Below, piece after piece: positions 1-9,369 of a DNA stretch of 63,356 bases. The notes beneath the pieces were generated by a model that was given only the letters and a program-made list of their open reading frames with translations, was not told where the DNA came from and ran no database searches. Made by a program: the position numbers and the translations under genes. The stretch spans positions 1-63,356 of the forward strand of contig JABFXX010000301.1 in assembly GCA_013368795.1 (NCBI GenBank). Direction: 5' to 3'. The stretch is from Kofleriaceae bacterium (GTDB taxonomy: Bacteria; Myxococcota_A; Polyangia; Haliangiales; Haliangiaceae). How positions within the stretch are numbered: the stretch's first letter is position 1; each line of letters begins with the position of its first letter.

Positions 1-778
1 CGACGGTGCCGGGCAGCGCGGCCTGCGCCTGCGCCTCGAGCGCGGCGAGCTGCTCGTCGGTGCGACCCGGATCGTGGTGAAACATCACGAGCTGCGGAAC
101 GCCGGCCGCGCGCGCGAGCTCGGCGCCCGCCTCCCACGTCGAGTGGCCCCAGCCGACCTTGCTCGGATACTCCTCGGGCGTGTACTGCGAGTCATAGATC
201 AGGATGTCCGCGCCCGCGGCGAGCTTCTTGAGCGTCGGATCGACGCACGAGAAGTGCTCGGTATCGGTCGCGTACACGATCGACTGACCCGCGTGCTCGA
301 GGCGGTAGCCGTAGACCGGATCGGGATGGTTGAGGCGAGCCATCGTGACGGTGATGCCGCCGATCTCGAAGCGATCGTTCGCGCGCAGCTCGCGCGTCGT
401 CACCGTGCCGCCGAGATCATCGAAGTCGACCGGGAAGAACGGCGCGCGAAACAGCGAGCGGATCGCCGCGTCGTGGCTCATCACGCCGTTGGGGCCGCTC
501 GCGATCTCGACGCGATGCCCCGGCACGTAGACCGGCGTGAAGAACTGCAGACCCGCGACGTGATCCCAGTGCAGGTGCGAGAGCAGGATCGTCGAGTGGC
601 GAATGCCCTGCGCCATGCGCTCGTTGCCGAGCGTGCGCAGACCGGTGCCGGCATCGAGGATGATGCGCGTATCGCCCGCAACCACCTCGACGCAGGCGGT
701 GTTCCCGCCGGCCGCCAGACCGGGCACGGCGATCGAGCCGCGGACACCCAGAAAGCGAACAGTCAGATCGTGGTTCAT
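1..778 (-). CDS. MBL-fold metallo-hydrolase (C-terminus outside window)
   Basis: Reading the minus strand from the ATG at 778 gives an open frame of 259 codons that leaves the window at base 1, so the C-terminus is missing. Residues 67-73 read SHLHWDH, the HxHxDH zinc-binding signature of the metallo-beta-lactamase fold. Later residues NHPDP (about 150), YATDTEH and a final FHHDP supply further His/Asp ligands in the order expected for this fold. No signal peptide is visible, so a cytoplasmic hydrolase is likely. The pattern resembles the phosphodiesterase/RNase Z-like branch rather than lactamases, but the substrate cannot be told. It has its own start 120 bases beyond the end of the flippase gene. 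Confidence 0.85.
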   Translation of the reverse strand, partial: MNHDLTVRFLGVRGSIAVPGLAAGGNTACVEVVAGDTRIILDAGTGLRTLGNERMAQGIRHSTILLSHLHWDHVAGLQFFTPVYVPGHRVEIASGPNGVMSHDAAIRSLFRAPFFPVDFDDLGGTVTTRELRANDRFEIGGITVTMARLNHPDPVYGYRLEHAGQSIVYATDTEHFSCVDPTLKKLAAGADILIYDSQYTPEEYPSKVGWGHSTWEAGAELARAAGVPQLVMFHHDPGRTDEQLAALEAQAQAALPGTV

Positions 779-880
779 AGCGCTGTCCTCCTCTTCTCTT
801 CGAGCGGGGGTAACAGCAGCTTCGATGCCAACGTAAGTGCGCGATACCGCTGGGAACTGTTGCTCTGGAACGATGCAGCC

Positions 881-897
881 TGCTCCAGAATGGAGCA
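881..897 (-). terminator. Hairpin just after flippase stop
   Basis: TGCTCCA, GAA, TGGAGCA form a perfect 7-bp stem with a 3-base loop, ending one base beyond the flippase stop codon. There is no clear U-run, so it may be a stability hairpin rather than a strong intrinsic terminator. Confidence 0.4.
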
Positions 898-898
898 G

Positions 899-2362
899 CT
901 AGCTCCGGCGTAGCGCTTTGACCAGGAGCTGGAGCAGATCGCGCGACGACTCGCGACACAGGACGAGTGCGGCGCAGACGTAGGCGGTCGCGCCGACGAG
1001 CACCTCGATCAAAACATAGAGCGCCGGGTGGTGGACGCCGAGTGCGACGAGCCCGTGGTGGGTGAGCCACACCGCCGATGCCATCACCGCGCATGCCGCG
1101 AGCGGCTGGATGAATCCGATCGCGAGGCGCTTCGGCGACGGACCGTGGCGCACGACCAGCGCGATGCCGCCGAGCGCGTTGAGACCGAACGCGAGACCGA
1201 CCGCGCCCGCAGCGACGTGGATCCCGAACGGCGCCATCAGCGCGATGCCGCCGACGATGAACGCGACCTTCGCGATCTCGAGGAACATCAGGCGGCCCGT
1301 CTTCTGCCCCGCCTCCATGTACGCGGACAGCACCCACGTGATCGGCCGGAACACCGACAGGCACGCGAGGATCGTCAGCAGCGGCGCGACGTCCTGCCAG
1401 TCGTTCGCGGGCAGGATCCACGCGATCAGCGGATACGCGACGAGGCCGAGCCCGATCGCGAGCGGGAAGATGACGAGCGAGAGCAGCGCGGTCGAACGCT
1501 CGAGCGCACGCGCGCGTCGCTCCCCCGGTAGCTCGGCCATCGACGGCAACAGCACGAGCGCGATCTGCTCGCCGACCTGCACCGCCGGAATGTCGGCGAG
1601 GTTGTAGGCCATGTTGTACGCGCCGAGCGGGCCGGTGCCGAAGTAGTACGAGATGGCGAGGTTGTCCCAGTAACGCGACGCCATGTGCGCCGTGCCCTGG
1701 ACGCAGAGCGGCAGGCCGAACGACAGCATGTCCTTCACGCGCGCGAGCCGCAGCTTCGTCGGGCACCACCAGCTGTTGAAGCCGGCCGCGTGGACGAGGA
1801 TCACGACGGCGACGATCGACTTCACGATGTTCGCCCACACCATCGACCACCCGCCGTAGCCGAGCGCGGCGAGCGGCAGCGCGGTTGCGGTGAACGAGAA
1901 CTCGCCGAGTGCGAGCGCGAGCCCCGACGGCCGGAAGTTCATCTGCTGCGTCAGGATGCGCTCGGGCATCGCGCCGAGCCGGCGAATGAATACCGACAGC
2001 GCCATGCCGGGCACGAATGCTGCGGCCGCGGGCGCGTCGAAGAACACGGTCAAGCGTCCGGCGAATGCGAGACAGAAGATGAACGAGACGAGCCCGAGCA
2101 CGACGTAGAAGAACGTCGCGTGCCAGACCACCTCGCGCTTGTCGGCGCCGCGTCCCTTCACGACGCTGTACTGGCCGAAGCCCCAGGTGGTGAGCCACGT
2201 CGCGGTCATCGTCAAGATGGCTGCGTCGGAGACCTCGCCGATGACTTCCGGGTCGAGGAATCGGGTGATCACGAGCGTGCCGATCACGCCCACCGCGCGG
2301 CCACCCATGCTCGAAATCACCGTCCACAGTGCGCCGCGTGCTGCCTTGTGTGCCAGTGACAT
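899..2362 (-). CDS. Polysaccharide/oligosaccharide flippase (Wzx-like, MOP superfamily)
   Basis: 487 aa, highly hydrophobic, with about 12-14 predicted membrane segments along its whole length. The start (MSLAHKAARGALWTVISS, then RFLDPEVIGEV) matches the opening of lipopolysaccharide/exopolysaccharide flippases, in which a first helix is followed by a conserved LxPxxxG-type turn. Such proteins move undecaprenyl-linked sugar units across the inner membrane. No polymerase or glycosyltransferase is adjacent, so its glycan is unknown. It is the third gene on the minus strand after greB and the phospholipase D gene, with a 66-base gap. A hairpin follows its stop. Confidence 0.85.
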   Translation of the reverse strand: MSLAHKAARGALWTVISSMGGRAVGVIGTLVITRFLDPEVIGEVSDAAILTMTATWLTTWGFGQYSVVKGRGADKREVVWHATFFYVVLGLVSFIFCLAFAGRLTVFFDAPAAAAFVPGMALSVFIRRLGAMPERILTQQMNFRPSGLALALGEFSFTATALPLAALGYGGWSMVWANIVKSIVAVVILVHAAGFNSWWCPTKLRLARVKDMLSFGLPLCVQGTAHMASRYWDNLAISYYFGTGPLGAYNMAYNLADIPAVQVGEQIALVLLPSMAELPGERRARALERSTALLSLVIFPLAIGLGLVAYPLIAWILPANDWQDVAPLLTILACLSVFRPITWVLSAYMEAGQKTGRLMFLEIAKVAFIVGGIALMAPFGIHVAAGAVGLAFGLNALGGIALVVRHGPSPKRLAIGFIQPLAACAVMASAVWLTHHGLVALGVHHPALYVLIEVLVGATAYVCAALVLCRESSRDLLQLLVKALRRS

Positions 2363-2428
2363 CGTTGTGCGGCTGCATTCGTGCAGTCCGCGTGCCGCAA
2401 AGCGCGAGCGATACGGTGTGCGCCGACG

Positions 2429-3651
2429 CTACAGCCAGCGGCGCAGCCGGAACCCGAGCCACGCGAGCGCCTTCGTCCAGAACGGGAGCTTCTTCCACGT
2501 GACGAGGTCGTACGCCTCGCAGTTCGGCACGTCCTTGTCGAACACCTCGAGCAGCTTGTCACCGACCGCAGGGTCGAGAATCTCGACGGTGACCTCGAGG
2601 TTGTTGAACCGGCTCTGCGAATCGAAGTTGTAGCTGCCGATCGTCGACCACATGCCGTCGACCGTCGCGGTCTTCGCGTGCATCATCTCGCCGCGCCAGC
2701 GCCACACCTTGATGCCGCGGCGCGCGAGGTTGCGCAGCGCGTAGAGGCTCGCCCACTCGATGAGGCGCACGTCGGAGCGGCCGGGGACGATCACCTGGAT
2801 GTCGACGCCGCGCGCGGCCGCACGCACCAGTGCGCGGCGCAGCCCACGGTCCGGCAAGAAGTACGCGTTCTCGATCCGGACGAGCTTGCGCGCTGCTTTG
2901 ATGACGTGGAGGTACGTACGGCGAAACGTCGCGCGGTTGCGCCGCCGCGTGTTCTCGAGCAGACGCACGACGCTCGGGCCCGTGCCGGTGACGCGATCGG
3001 CACGCTGCGTCGGCGGATACACCTTGCCGCCGCAGCGGATCCAGTTGCGCCGGAACAGCCGCGCCATGTCCCTCACGACCGGACCGGTGACGCGGCAGTG
3101 CATGTCGTGCCAGCCGGCGCCGCCGTCGTCGACCGACGCGTAGTCGTTCGCGATGTTGAGGCCGCCGGTGAATCCGACCTCGTCGTCGACGACGAGGATC
3201 TTGCGGTGATCGCGATGCGACAGGTTGAACTTCGCGCGCCACGGCGCGATCGGGTTGAACTCGATCACGTCGATGCCGGCGGCGCGCAGGTCCGAGACCC
3301 AGGCGCCCGACAGGCCGAACGAGCCGACCGCGTCGTAGATGAGACGGATCGTGACACCCGCGCGCGCACGCTCGACGAGCGCGAGCTTGAATCGATCGCC
3401 CGTCGAGTCCGACGCGAGGATGTACGTCTCGAGGACGATCGTCCGCTTCGCCGCGAGGATCGCGTCGAGCATTGCGCGGTACGTCTGGCCGCCGTCGCGC
3501 AGCACGGTGACCTCGTTGCCGACGCGCCACTTCATGAACGACCGCGCGTACGGCACGAGCGTCGGCGGGAGTTGCACCGCGAGCGCCGATGACGGCTGAT
3601 CCTCGATCGGCTCGGGAACCGCGTCGCCGGGGCGAGGGGCAGGGGCGGCGG

Positions 3652-3655
<4 letters not shown>
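2429..3655 (-). CDS. Phospholipase D-family protein, cardiolipin synthase-like (ClsB type)
   Basis: 408 aa from the ATG at 3655. Two HKD motifs are intact: H150-x-K152-x4-D157 (SHRDHRKILVVDD) and H326-x-K328-x4-D333 (MMHAKTATVDG), followed by GSYNFDSQS, the usual companion of the second motif. There are no N-terminal membrane helices, as in the ClsB/YbhO group and unlike ClsA. The expected reaction is condensation of phosphatidylglycerol with a second phospholipid or glycerol at the inner membrane. The start overlaps the greB stop by four bases (ATGA), so the two are probably co-translated. The longer frame upstream of 3655 is only the greB gene read in another frame. Specific substrate not shown. 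Confidence 0.85.
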
Positions 3656-4164
<509 letters not shown>

Positions 4165-4202
4165 CGCCAGCACCTTATAGCGTATGCTGCGCGCCGACAC
4201 GA

Positions 4203-5516
4203 ATGGGCATAGAGATCGTGATCGTGCTGGCCTTCATGGTCGGCAACGGATTATTCGCGGGGTCGGAAATCGCGATTCTCAGCGTCAGGACGACGCGTCT
4301 ACGCGAGTTCATCCGGCGCCGCGACAAGCGGGCCATCGCGATCAAGAGCCTGCGCGACCAGCCGGAGCGGTTCCTCGCGACCGTCCAGGTCTGCATCACG
4401 ACGTTCGGCACGTTCGCCTCGGTGTACGGCGGTGCCACGCTCGAGCCCGCGATCGCCGAGTGGCTCAAGGGCTTCGGCCTCGGCCACACGACCGCGCTCG
4501 TCCTGGTCGTGATCATGATCGTGTACTTCGAGCTCGTCATCGGCGAGCTCGTGCCGAAGTCGCTCGCGCTTCGCTACAGCGATCGCTACTCGTTCCTCAC
4601 CGCGCGGCCGCTGCAGCTCATCGCGCAGATCTTCCGGCCCGTGGTCTGGCTGCTCACGGTCTCGTCGAACCTCATCCTGCGATTCTTCGGCGACAAGACG
4701 ACGTTCTCCGAGTCGCGCCTGTCCAAGGACGAGCTGCAGCAGCTCGTCGAAGAGGCCGCGAAGACCGGGTCGGTCGATCCTCGCGCGAGCGAGATTGCAT
4801 CGCGCGCGCTCGGCTTCGGCGAGGTCACCGTCGCCGAGGTCATGGTGCCGCGCAATCGCGTCGTCGCGCTGCGCCGCGGTGCGCCACCCGACGAGGTCCA
4901 GCGCGTGATCCTCGAGGAGGGTCACAGCCGCATGCCCGTCTACGACACGTCGATCGACAACATCGTCGGCTACGTCGTCGCGCGCGACGTCCTCGCGCTG
5001 TCCTGGGAGAAGGGCCTCGTCGTCCTCGAGGACATCCTCCGCCCGCCGCACAAGGTCCCCGAGTCGACGCGCGCACTCGACCTGCTCCGCGAGCTGCAGC
5101 GCCGCCGCACCCAGATGGCGGTTGTCGTCGACGATAACGGCGGCCTGTCGGGCCTGGTCACGGCCGAGGACCTGATCGAGGAGCTCGTCGGCGACATCAT
5201 GAGCGAGGACGATGTCCCCGAGCAGTACTTCGTCCGCGAGCCTGCCGGAACGATTCTGGTTCAGGGCTGGGCCGCCGTCCGCAAGGTCAACCGCGACCTG
5301 CACCTCGACCTGCCGGTCGGCAAGGACCGGACGACCATCGCTGGCCTCTGCATGTCGCTGGCCCAGGCAATCCCGCAGGCCGGCGAACGACTGACGACCG
5401 ATAACGGGACCATCCTCGAAGTGATCGAGGCATCACCGCGGCGCGTGCGCCGAGTGCGCATCCATCCCGTAGCTGACCAGGACTCGGACGAGATGTCCGA
5501 GACCACGAGCGAGTGA
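4203..5516 (+). CDS. CNNM/CorC (UPF0053) membrane protein with CBS domains
   Basis: 437 aa. Residues 1-185 form the DUF21/CNNM transmembrane domain (starting with a hydrophobic helix and FAGSEIAILSVR, later ELVIGELVPKSLALRYSDR). Residues about 195-320 carry two CBS motifs (VMVPRNRVVAL and AVVVDDNGGLSGLVTAEDLIEELVG), and residues about 345-425 the CorC_HlyC domain (LVQGWAAVRKVNRDL). This is the full layout of proteins once called haemolysin C-like and now linked to magnesium or cobalt transport. Actual ion not known. A strong hairpin terminator follows the stop directly. Confidence 0.9.
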   Translation: MGIEIVIVLAFMVGNGLFAGSEIAILSVRTTRLREFIRRRDKRAIAIKSLRDQPERFLATVQVCITTFGTFASVYGGATLEPAIAEWLKGFGLGHTTALVLVVIMIVYFELVIGELVPKSLALRYSDRYSFLTARPLQLIAQIFRPVVWLLTVSSNLILRFFGDKTTFSESRLSKDELQQLVEEAAKTGSVDPRASEIASRALGFGEVTVAEVMVPRNRVVALRRGAPPDEVQRVILEEGHSRMPVYDTSIDNIVGYVVARDVLALSWEKGLVVLEDILRPPHKVPESTRALDLLRELQRRRTQMAVVVDDNGGLSGLVTAEDLIEELVGDIMSEDDVPEQYFVREPAGTILVQGWAAVRKVNRDLHLDLPVGKDRTTIAGLCMSLAQAIPQAGERLTTDNGTILEVIEASPRRVRRVRIHPVADQDSDEMSETTSE

Positions 5517-5541
5517 GACCGTCTCTCCCCTCGAGACGGTC
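5517..5541 (+). terminator. Intrinsic terminator after CNNM gene
   Basis: GACCGTCTC (5517-5525) pairs with GAGACGGTC (5533-5541): a 9-bp perfect stem with a 7-base loop, starting directly after the stop codon and followed by a T-rich stretch (TTGGTGCGTTTT). Confidence 0.75.
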
Positions 5542-5603
5542 TTGGTGCGTTTTACGGCACCCTCGCTCGCAACCTTCCCTCGTCGAGATCCTGTACTATT
5601 TCG

Positions 5604-7067
5604 TTGATGCCGGTCATCGCGCGCGATTCTGTCGCGTCTGACCATCTCGTATACGCCTGGCCGTTTCCGATCGGCCCGGAAGAACACGAGGTGGCCTGCG
5701 CGGAGGACGAGCTCGTGGTGATGTGTCCTGCGTGGATGGTCGGCGATCGGCTCGGCCCCGGACGGCATCGCTGGCGCACGCCGGATCCGTCGCGACCGGT
5801 GAGCGCGTACTTCGTGCTGACGGCGCCTGTCGAAGTCAGCTTCGACATGATCACGCAGTTCGTGATCCCGATGACCGGCCAGCCCGTGCGTCTGCGCGGC
5901 AGCGGCTCGCTGCAAGTGCGCTGCATGGATCCCGCGCTGCTCGTCGCGCAGTTCGTCGGCCTGCCGTTCGACGCGGTCAACGACGGGGTGCTGCGCAGCG
6001 TCTCGCGCAGCATCGAGCGCATGCTCGCGCGTCTGCTCACGCGTCGCGTGGTGATGGCGGGAATGCCGCAGGCTGTCACCGATCCACAGATGCTGCCGTC
6101 GATCATCGAGGAGCTCGTCGCCTACAACCCGGCAGCCGGCGCGGTGTTCGGGGTCGAGCTCGTGCGCTTCGGTCACCTCTCGATCCTCGCCGATGACGGC
6201 TCGCGGCCGTGGCAGCAGATGGCGCCCGTCGTCGACTACTCGAGCAATCATCACGCGCCGCATGCGAACGGCGAGTCGCGCACGCCGGCGTCGCTGCTCG
6301 AGACCGTGCGCGCGCCGCGTCCACAGACGCCGACGCTGCAGGCGCCGCCGCTGCAGCAACCGCCGAGCGTGCCGCCCGCCGCCGCACCGGCCGCGCGTCC
6401 CAAGGGCGTGTCGAACCCGCCGCCGATTCCATCGATCCCGAAGCTGCCGCGTCCGTCGACGAGCTCCGATGGTCGCAGCGAGGTCTCCGGCGAGATCGGC
6501 AGCAAGCAGAAGACGACCGCGCCCGGTCACGCGCAAGCGACGCCACCTGCCGGCGTGAACGCGGTCGCACAACCCGACCTCGCCGAGGGCACGCCGAATC
6601 CGAACCGCGCGATTCCGACGCCGGTGCCGCGCCGCGCGGCTTCCGTCGAGGTTCCGCAGTCGACCGACGAGATCACGCACCCCGGGCTCGAGATGCGCGC
6701 GAAGGGCGAGATCAACTCGTCGCGCTCGGCGACGGTCGGCGGCGAGATCGGCGGCAACAAGGTCAGCTCGACGAGCGAGAAGAAGACCTCGCCCGAGACG
6801 CCCGCACAGGAATCGCGTGGCGCGATCCTCGGCATCGGCGTGGGCCACATCGGCGCGTCGACCACGTCATCCTCGTCGAGCGGCAACGCTGCATCGGGAG
6901 AGATCGGCCAGAAGATCGCGCCCGGCCATCGCGTGCTCGTGCCCGGCCCGAACGGCCTCATGCAGTCGGCGACCGTTCGCCAGCTCCTGCAGGGCTACTA
7001 CGAGCTCGAAGTCGGTGGCTCCGGCGAGACGATCTGGGTCCCGATGAACGGCGTCGTGCCTGAATAA
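5604..7067 (+). CDS. SPFH/band 7-like protein with low-complexity linker
   Basis: 487 aa. Residues 1-205 look like the SPFH fold of the YdjI/virion-core-like group: DELVVMCPAWMVGDRLGPGRH opens it, then alternating strands and a helix (VLRSVSRSIERMLARLL), as in proteins recruited to membrane stress sites. Residues about 215-430 are Pro/Ala/Ser-rich with four degenerate copies of a GEIG motif (SGEIGSKQK, KGEINSSR, GGEIGGNK, SGEIGQK). The last 45 residues (HRVLVPGPNGLMQSATVRQL to the end) resemble a small beta-barrel (Tudor/agenet-like) module. No membrane helix is visible. The SPFH call is from pattern only; the tail and the GEIG repeats I do not recognise. Confidence 0.6.
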   Translation: MMPVIARDSVASDHLVYAWPFPIGPEEHEVACAEDELVVMCPAWMVGDRLGPGRHRWRTPDPSRPVSAYFVLTAPVEVSFDMITQFVIPMTGQPVRLRGSGSLQVRCMDPALLVAQFVGLPFDAVNDGVLRSVSRSIERMLARLLTRRVVMAGMPQAVTDPQMLPSIIEELVAYNPAAGAVFGVELVRFGHLSILADDGSRPWQQMAPVVDYSSNHHAPHANGESRTPASLLETVRAPRPQTPTLQAPPLQQPPSVPPAAAPAARPKGVSNPPPIPSIPKLPRPSTSSDGRSEVSGEIGSKQKTTAPGHAQATPPAGVNAVAQPDLAEGTPNPNRAIPTPVPRRAASVEVPQSTDEITHPGLEMRAKGEINSSRSATVGGEIGGNKVSSTSEKKTSPETPAQESRGAILGIGVGHIGASTTSSSSSGNAASGEIGQKIAPGHRVLVPGPNGLMQSATVRQLLQGYYELEVGGSGETIWVPMNGVVPE

Positions 7068-7070
7068 TCC

Positions 7071-7088
7071 GAGCCCGAGCCCGAGCCC
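7071..7088 (+). repeat. Hexanucleotide repeat (GAGCCC)3, left arm
   Basis: Three perfect tandem GAGCCC units begin three bases after the SPFH stop codon. They are the reverse complement of the longer array at 7284-7324, so the two arms can pair over about 19 bases. Confidence 0.85.
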
Positions 7089-7283
7089 GTTCTGATCTTC
7101 CTGCCGCGCCTGGACATGGCCGGCGCCGGTCCGCGACGCGCATCGACCGCAAGCGGCTGTGATCGTCTCGTCATCGCCGCGCCAGATCGCGCGCCACTCG
7201 CACGCGACCCTCGGACTCATCGAAGACCGATTCGCAGGGGCCGTCGGGGCGTGTCGTCGGACAGCTCAGCAGGCAGTACGTTC
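7089..7283. other. 195-base spacer between inverted hexamer arrays
   Basis: This lies between two convergent genes. I found no coding frame with a credible start or composition, and no RNA gene. It would form the loop if the flanking hexamer arrays pair in RNA. Confidence 0.5.
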
Positions 7284-7325
<42 letters not shown>

Positions 7326-7327
7326 GA

Positions 7328-8491
7328 TCAGCTCGACTTCTTCTTGCCCGGCAGGATGTTCATCAGCTTGCAGATGATGCCGAGCATGATCTCGTCGGCA
7401 CCGCCGCCGATCGAGAGCAGGCGCGTGTCGCGATAGGCGCGCGCCGCGACGTTGTCCCACGTGAAGCCCATGCCGCCCCAGTACTGGAGGCAGCTGTCGG
7501 CGACCTCGCGCACGAGGCGGCCCGCCTTGAGCTTGGCCATCGACGCGAGCATCGTGACGTCCTTGCCGGAGATGTACTCCTCGACGGCGCGATAGATGAG
7601 CGAGCGCAGCAGCTCGACCTCGGTCTTCATCTCCGCCATGCGGAAGTGAATGACCTGGTTGTCGATCAACGGCTGGCCGAACGTCGTGCGCTCCTTGCAG
7701 TACGCGATCGTCGCGTCGATCACGCCCTCCATGCCGCGCAGCGTGCCGACGGCACCGCACAGGCGCTCCTCCTGGAACTGCACCATCTGCATCATGAAGC
7801 CCATGCCCTCTTCGCCGATGCGGTGGCGCTGAGGAACGCGGACGTTCTCGAAGAACACGGGGCAGGTGTCGCTCGCGCGCATGCCGAGCTTGTCGATCTT
7901 CGCGCCGATCTCGACGCCCTTCGTCTTCGTCGGGATGATGACGAGCGACTTGTTCGCGTGCGGCTTGCCGTCGGCCGTGTTGACGAGCGTGCACAGCCAG
8001 TCGGCCTGCGCGGCGTTCGTGATCCACATCTTCGAGCCGTTGATCACGTAGTCGCTGCCGTCCTTCTTCGCGACGGTCTTGATCGCAGCGACGTCGGAGC
8101 CGCCCGACGCTTCGCTGACGGCGATCGATGCGATCTGCTCGCCCGCGATCACCGGCGCGAGGAACTCCTGCTTGAGCTCGTGCGCGCCCCACTTCGCGAG
8201 CGCGGGCGTCGCCATGTCGGTCAGCACGCCCCACGCCATCGGGATCGCGCCGCTCGCACACGTGCCGAGCTCCTCGGTCGCGACCATCTGATACGAGTAG
8301 TCGAGACCGAGGCCTCCGTACTGCTCGGGCTTGTTGATACCGAGGAGGCCGAGCTTGGCGGCCTTCTTCATCACCTCGTGCGCGGGGAACGCGCCTTCGC
8401 GCTCCCATGTGTCGATGTGCGGGTTGATCTCCTTCTCGACGAAGTCCCTGACGGTGCGACGCAGCTGGCCATGTTCTTCGGTGAAGCGCAT
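7328..8491 (-). CDS. Acyl-CoA dehydrogenase family protein
   Basis: 387 aa, the usual family length. Residues about 1-110 are the helical N-domain. The FAD/substrate signature IAVSEASGGSDVAAIKT lies near 130 and WITNAAQADW follows. YCKERTTFGQPLIDNQ (about 275) and QYWGGMGFTWDN (about 345) are in the C-terminal helical domain. The C-terminal motif is SIGGGADEIMLGII where many members have a Glu-containing YEGT, so the base must sit elsewhere or differ. It would oxidise an acyl-CoA to the 2-enoyl-CoA in the cytoplasm with an electron-transfer flavoprotein. Substrate chain not known. It stands alone, divergent from the peptidase gene at 8662. Confidence 0.9.
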   Translation of the reverse strand: MRFTEEHGQLRRTVRDFVEKEINPHIDTWEREGAFPAHEVMKKAAKLGLLGINKPEQYGGLGLDYSYQMVATEELGTCASGAIPMAWGVLTDMATPALAKWGAHELKQEFLAPVIAGEQIASIAVSEASGGSDVAAIKTVAKKDGSDYVINGSKMWITNAAQADWLCTLVNTADGKPHANKSLVIIPTKTKGVEIGAKIDKLGMRASDTCPVFFENVRVPQRHRIGEEGMGFMMQMVQFQEERLCGAVGTLRGMEGVIDATIAYCKERTTFGQPLIDNQVIHFRMAEMKTEVELLRSLIYRAVEEYISGKDVTMLASMAKLKAGRLVREVADSCLQYWGGMGFTWDNVAARAYRDTRLLSIGGGADEIMLGIICKLMNILPGKKKSS

Positions 8492-8544
8492 CGCCGCGAC
8501 GGTACAGGAGTTCAGTGAGGAAATGTCAGCCGTATGCTAGCTAC

Positions 8545-8597
8545 CCAAAATAAACTCAACTGTCCGCAATTCGTACACATGGGCCGGCTTATTTTGG
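8545..8597. promoter_or_regulatory. Inverted repeat in AT-rich divergent spacer
   Basis: CCAAAATAA (8545-8553) is mirrored exactly by TTATTTTGG (8589-8597), 35 bases apart, and the similarity runs a few bases further. The spacer between the acyl-CoA dehydrogenase and the peptidase gene is otherwise the most AT-rich stretch nearby. It could hold paired operator sites or divergent promoters. No factor can be named. Confidence 0.4.
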
Positions 8598-8661
8598 TTT
8601 GATCGCCAATCAACTCCCGTGTGAGCGTTAGGTCTGCGGTAGGTCCGCAAGGAAAAACGCA

Positions 8662-9318
8662 TTGCTGCCCATCATCCTCAAAGTTCGCTTGATGACGACG
8701 GCCATGGCGGGTTGGACGGCGGCGGCGTCTCCTGTTCCAGTTCCTGCTGATGCGGTCGCGACTCTCGTGGCCGCAAATACGTCATCCCCGGTACCGATTC
8801 ATTTCTACGACGAGAACGACCATCAAGAGGGAACGGTCGCGGTCTGGCGGGATGGTTCGACCGACGAGATGACGACGATCGCGCTCAAGACGATGTTCCG
8901 CTGCCGCAAGACGCACAAGCAGAAGATGCTCGCGCAGGGAACGCTCGCGATGCTTGCAGATCTCGCAGATCGCTATCCCGGCAAGACGTTCGAGTACGTG
9001 TCCGCGTATCGTGTGAGCCGCGATGAATCCGCGACCTCGCCTCACCGGCACGCGCAGGCACTCGACTTCCGGATCAGGGGCGTCAAGCTGCGTGATGTTC
9101 GCGACTACGTGTGGCGCACGTATTCGCATGTCGGCGTCGGCTGGTACCCGCAAGGCAGCACCGGCGCGTACCTCCACATCGACTCGCGACCCACGCTCAA
9201 CGACACGTCATGGACGTTCGTTCACGGGAGCAACCGGTACAACCCGTACTGGGCAGAGCTTGCACGCCGGCCCGAGCAGGTGGCGAACAAGACTCACGAG
9301 CGCAAGCCAGGCTCCTAG
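8662..9318 (+). CDS. Exported M15-like peptidase (YcbK/DUF882 family)
   Basis: 218 aa from a TTG at 8662 preceded by AAGGA (8649-8653); the ATG at 8692 is an alternative. The N-terminus is hydrophobic and Ala-rich with a likely signal peptide ending near residue 25. [13 protein letters not shown] (about 128-140) carries the His and Asp zinc ligands, and YLHIDSRP (about 172) supplies the last His of the DUF882/M15 peptidase fold; TFRCRKTHK-like residues come before them. Such proteins trim peptide cross-links of peptidoglycan in the periplasm. The start stays uncertain. Confidence 0.75.
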   Translation: MLPIILKVRLMTTAMAGWTAAASPVPVPADAVATLVAANTSSPVPIHFYDENDHQEGTVAVWRDGSTDEMTTIALKTMFRCRKTHKQKMLAQGTLAMLADLADRYPGKTFEYVSAYRVSRDESATSPHRHAQALDFRIRGVKLRDVRDYVWRTYSHVGVGWYPQGSTGAYLHIDSRPTLNDTSWTFVHGSNRYNPYWAELARRPEQVANKTHERKPGS

Positions 9319-9369
9319 CGCAAGCGTTTCACCCGCGCGAACCATTCGCGCAATCCGGACTATTGTCGC

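Noticed and set aside
417-2498. A 693-codon open frame on the minus strand, and long plus-strand frames such as 1028-1531 and 1685-2359
   Set aside because: They are Arg/His/Asp-rich readings of the flippase gene in other frames, a common artefact in GC-rich DNA. No domains, and the flippase frame has clear membrane helices.
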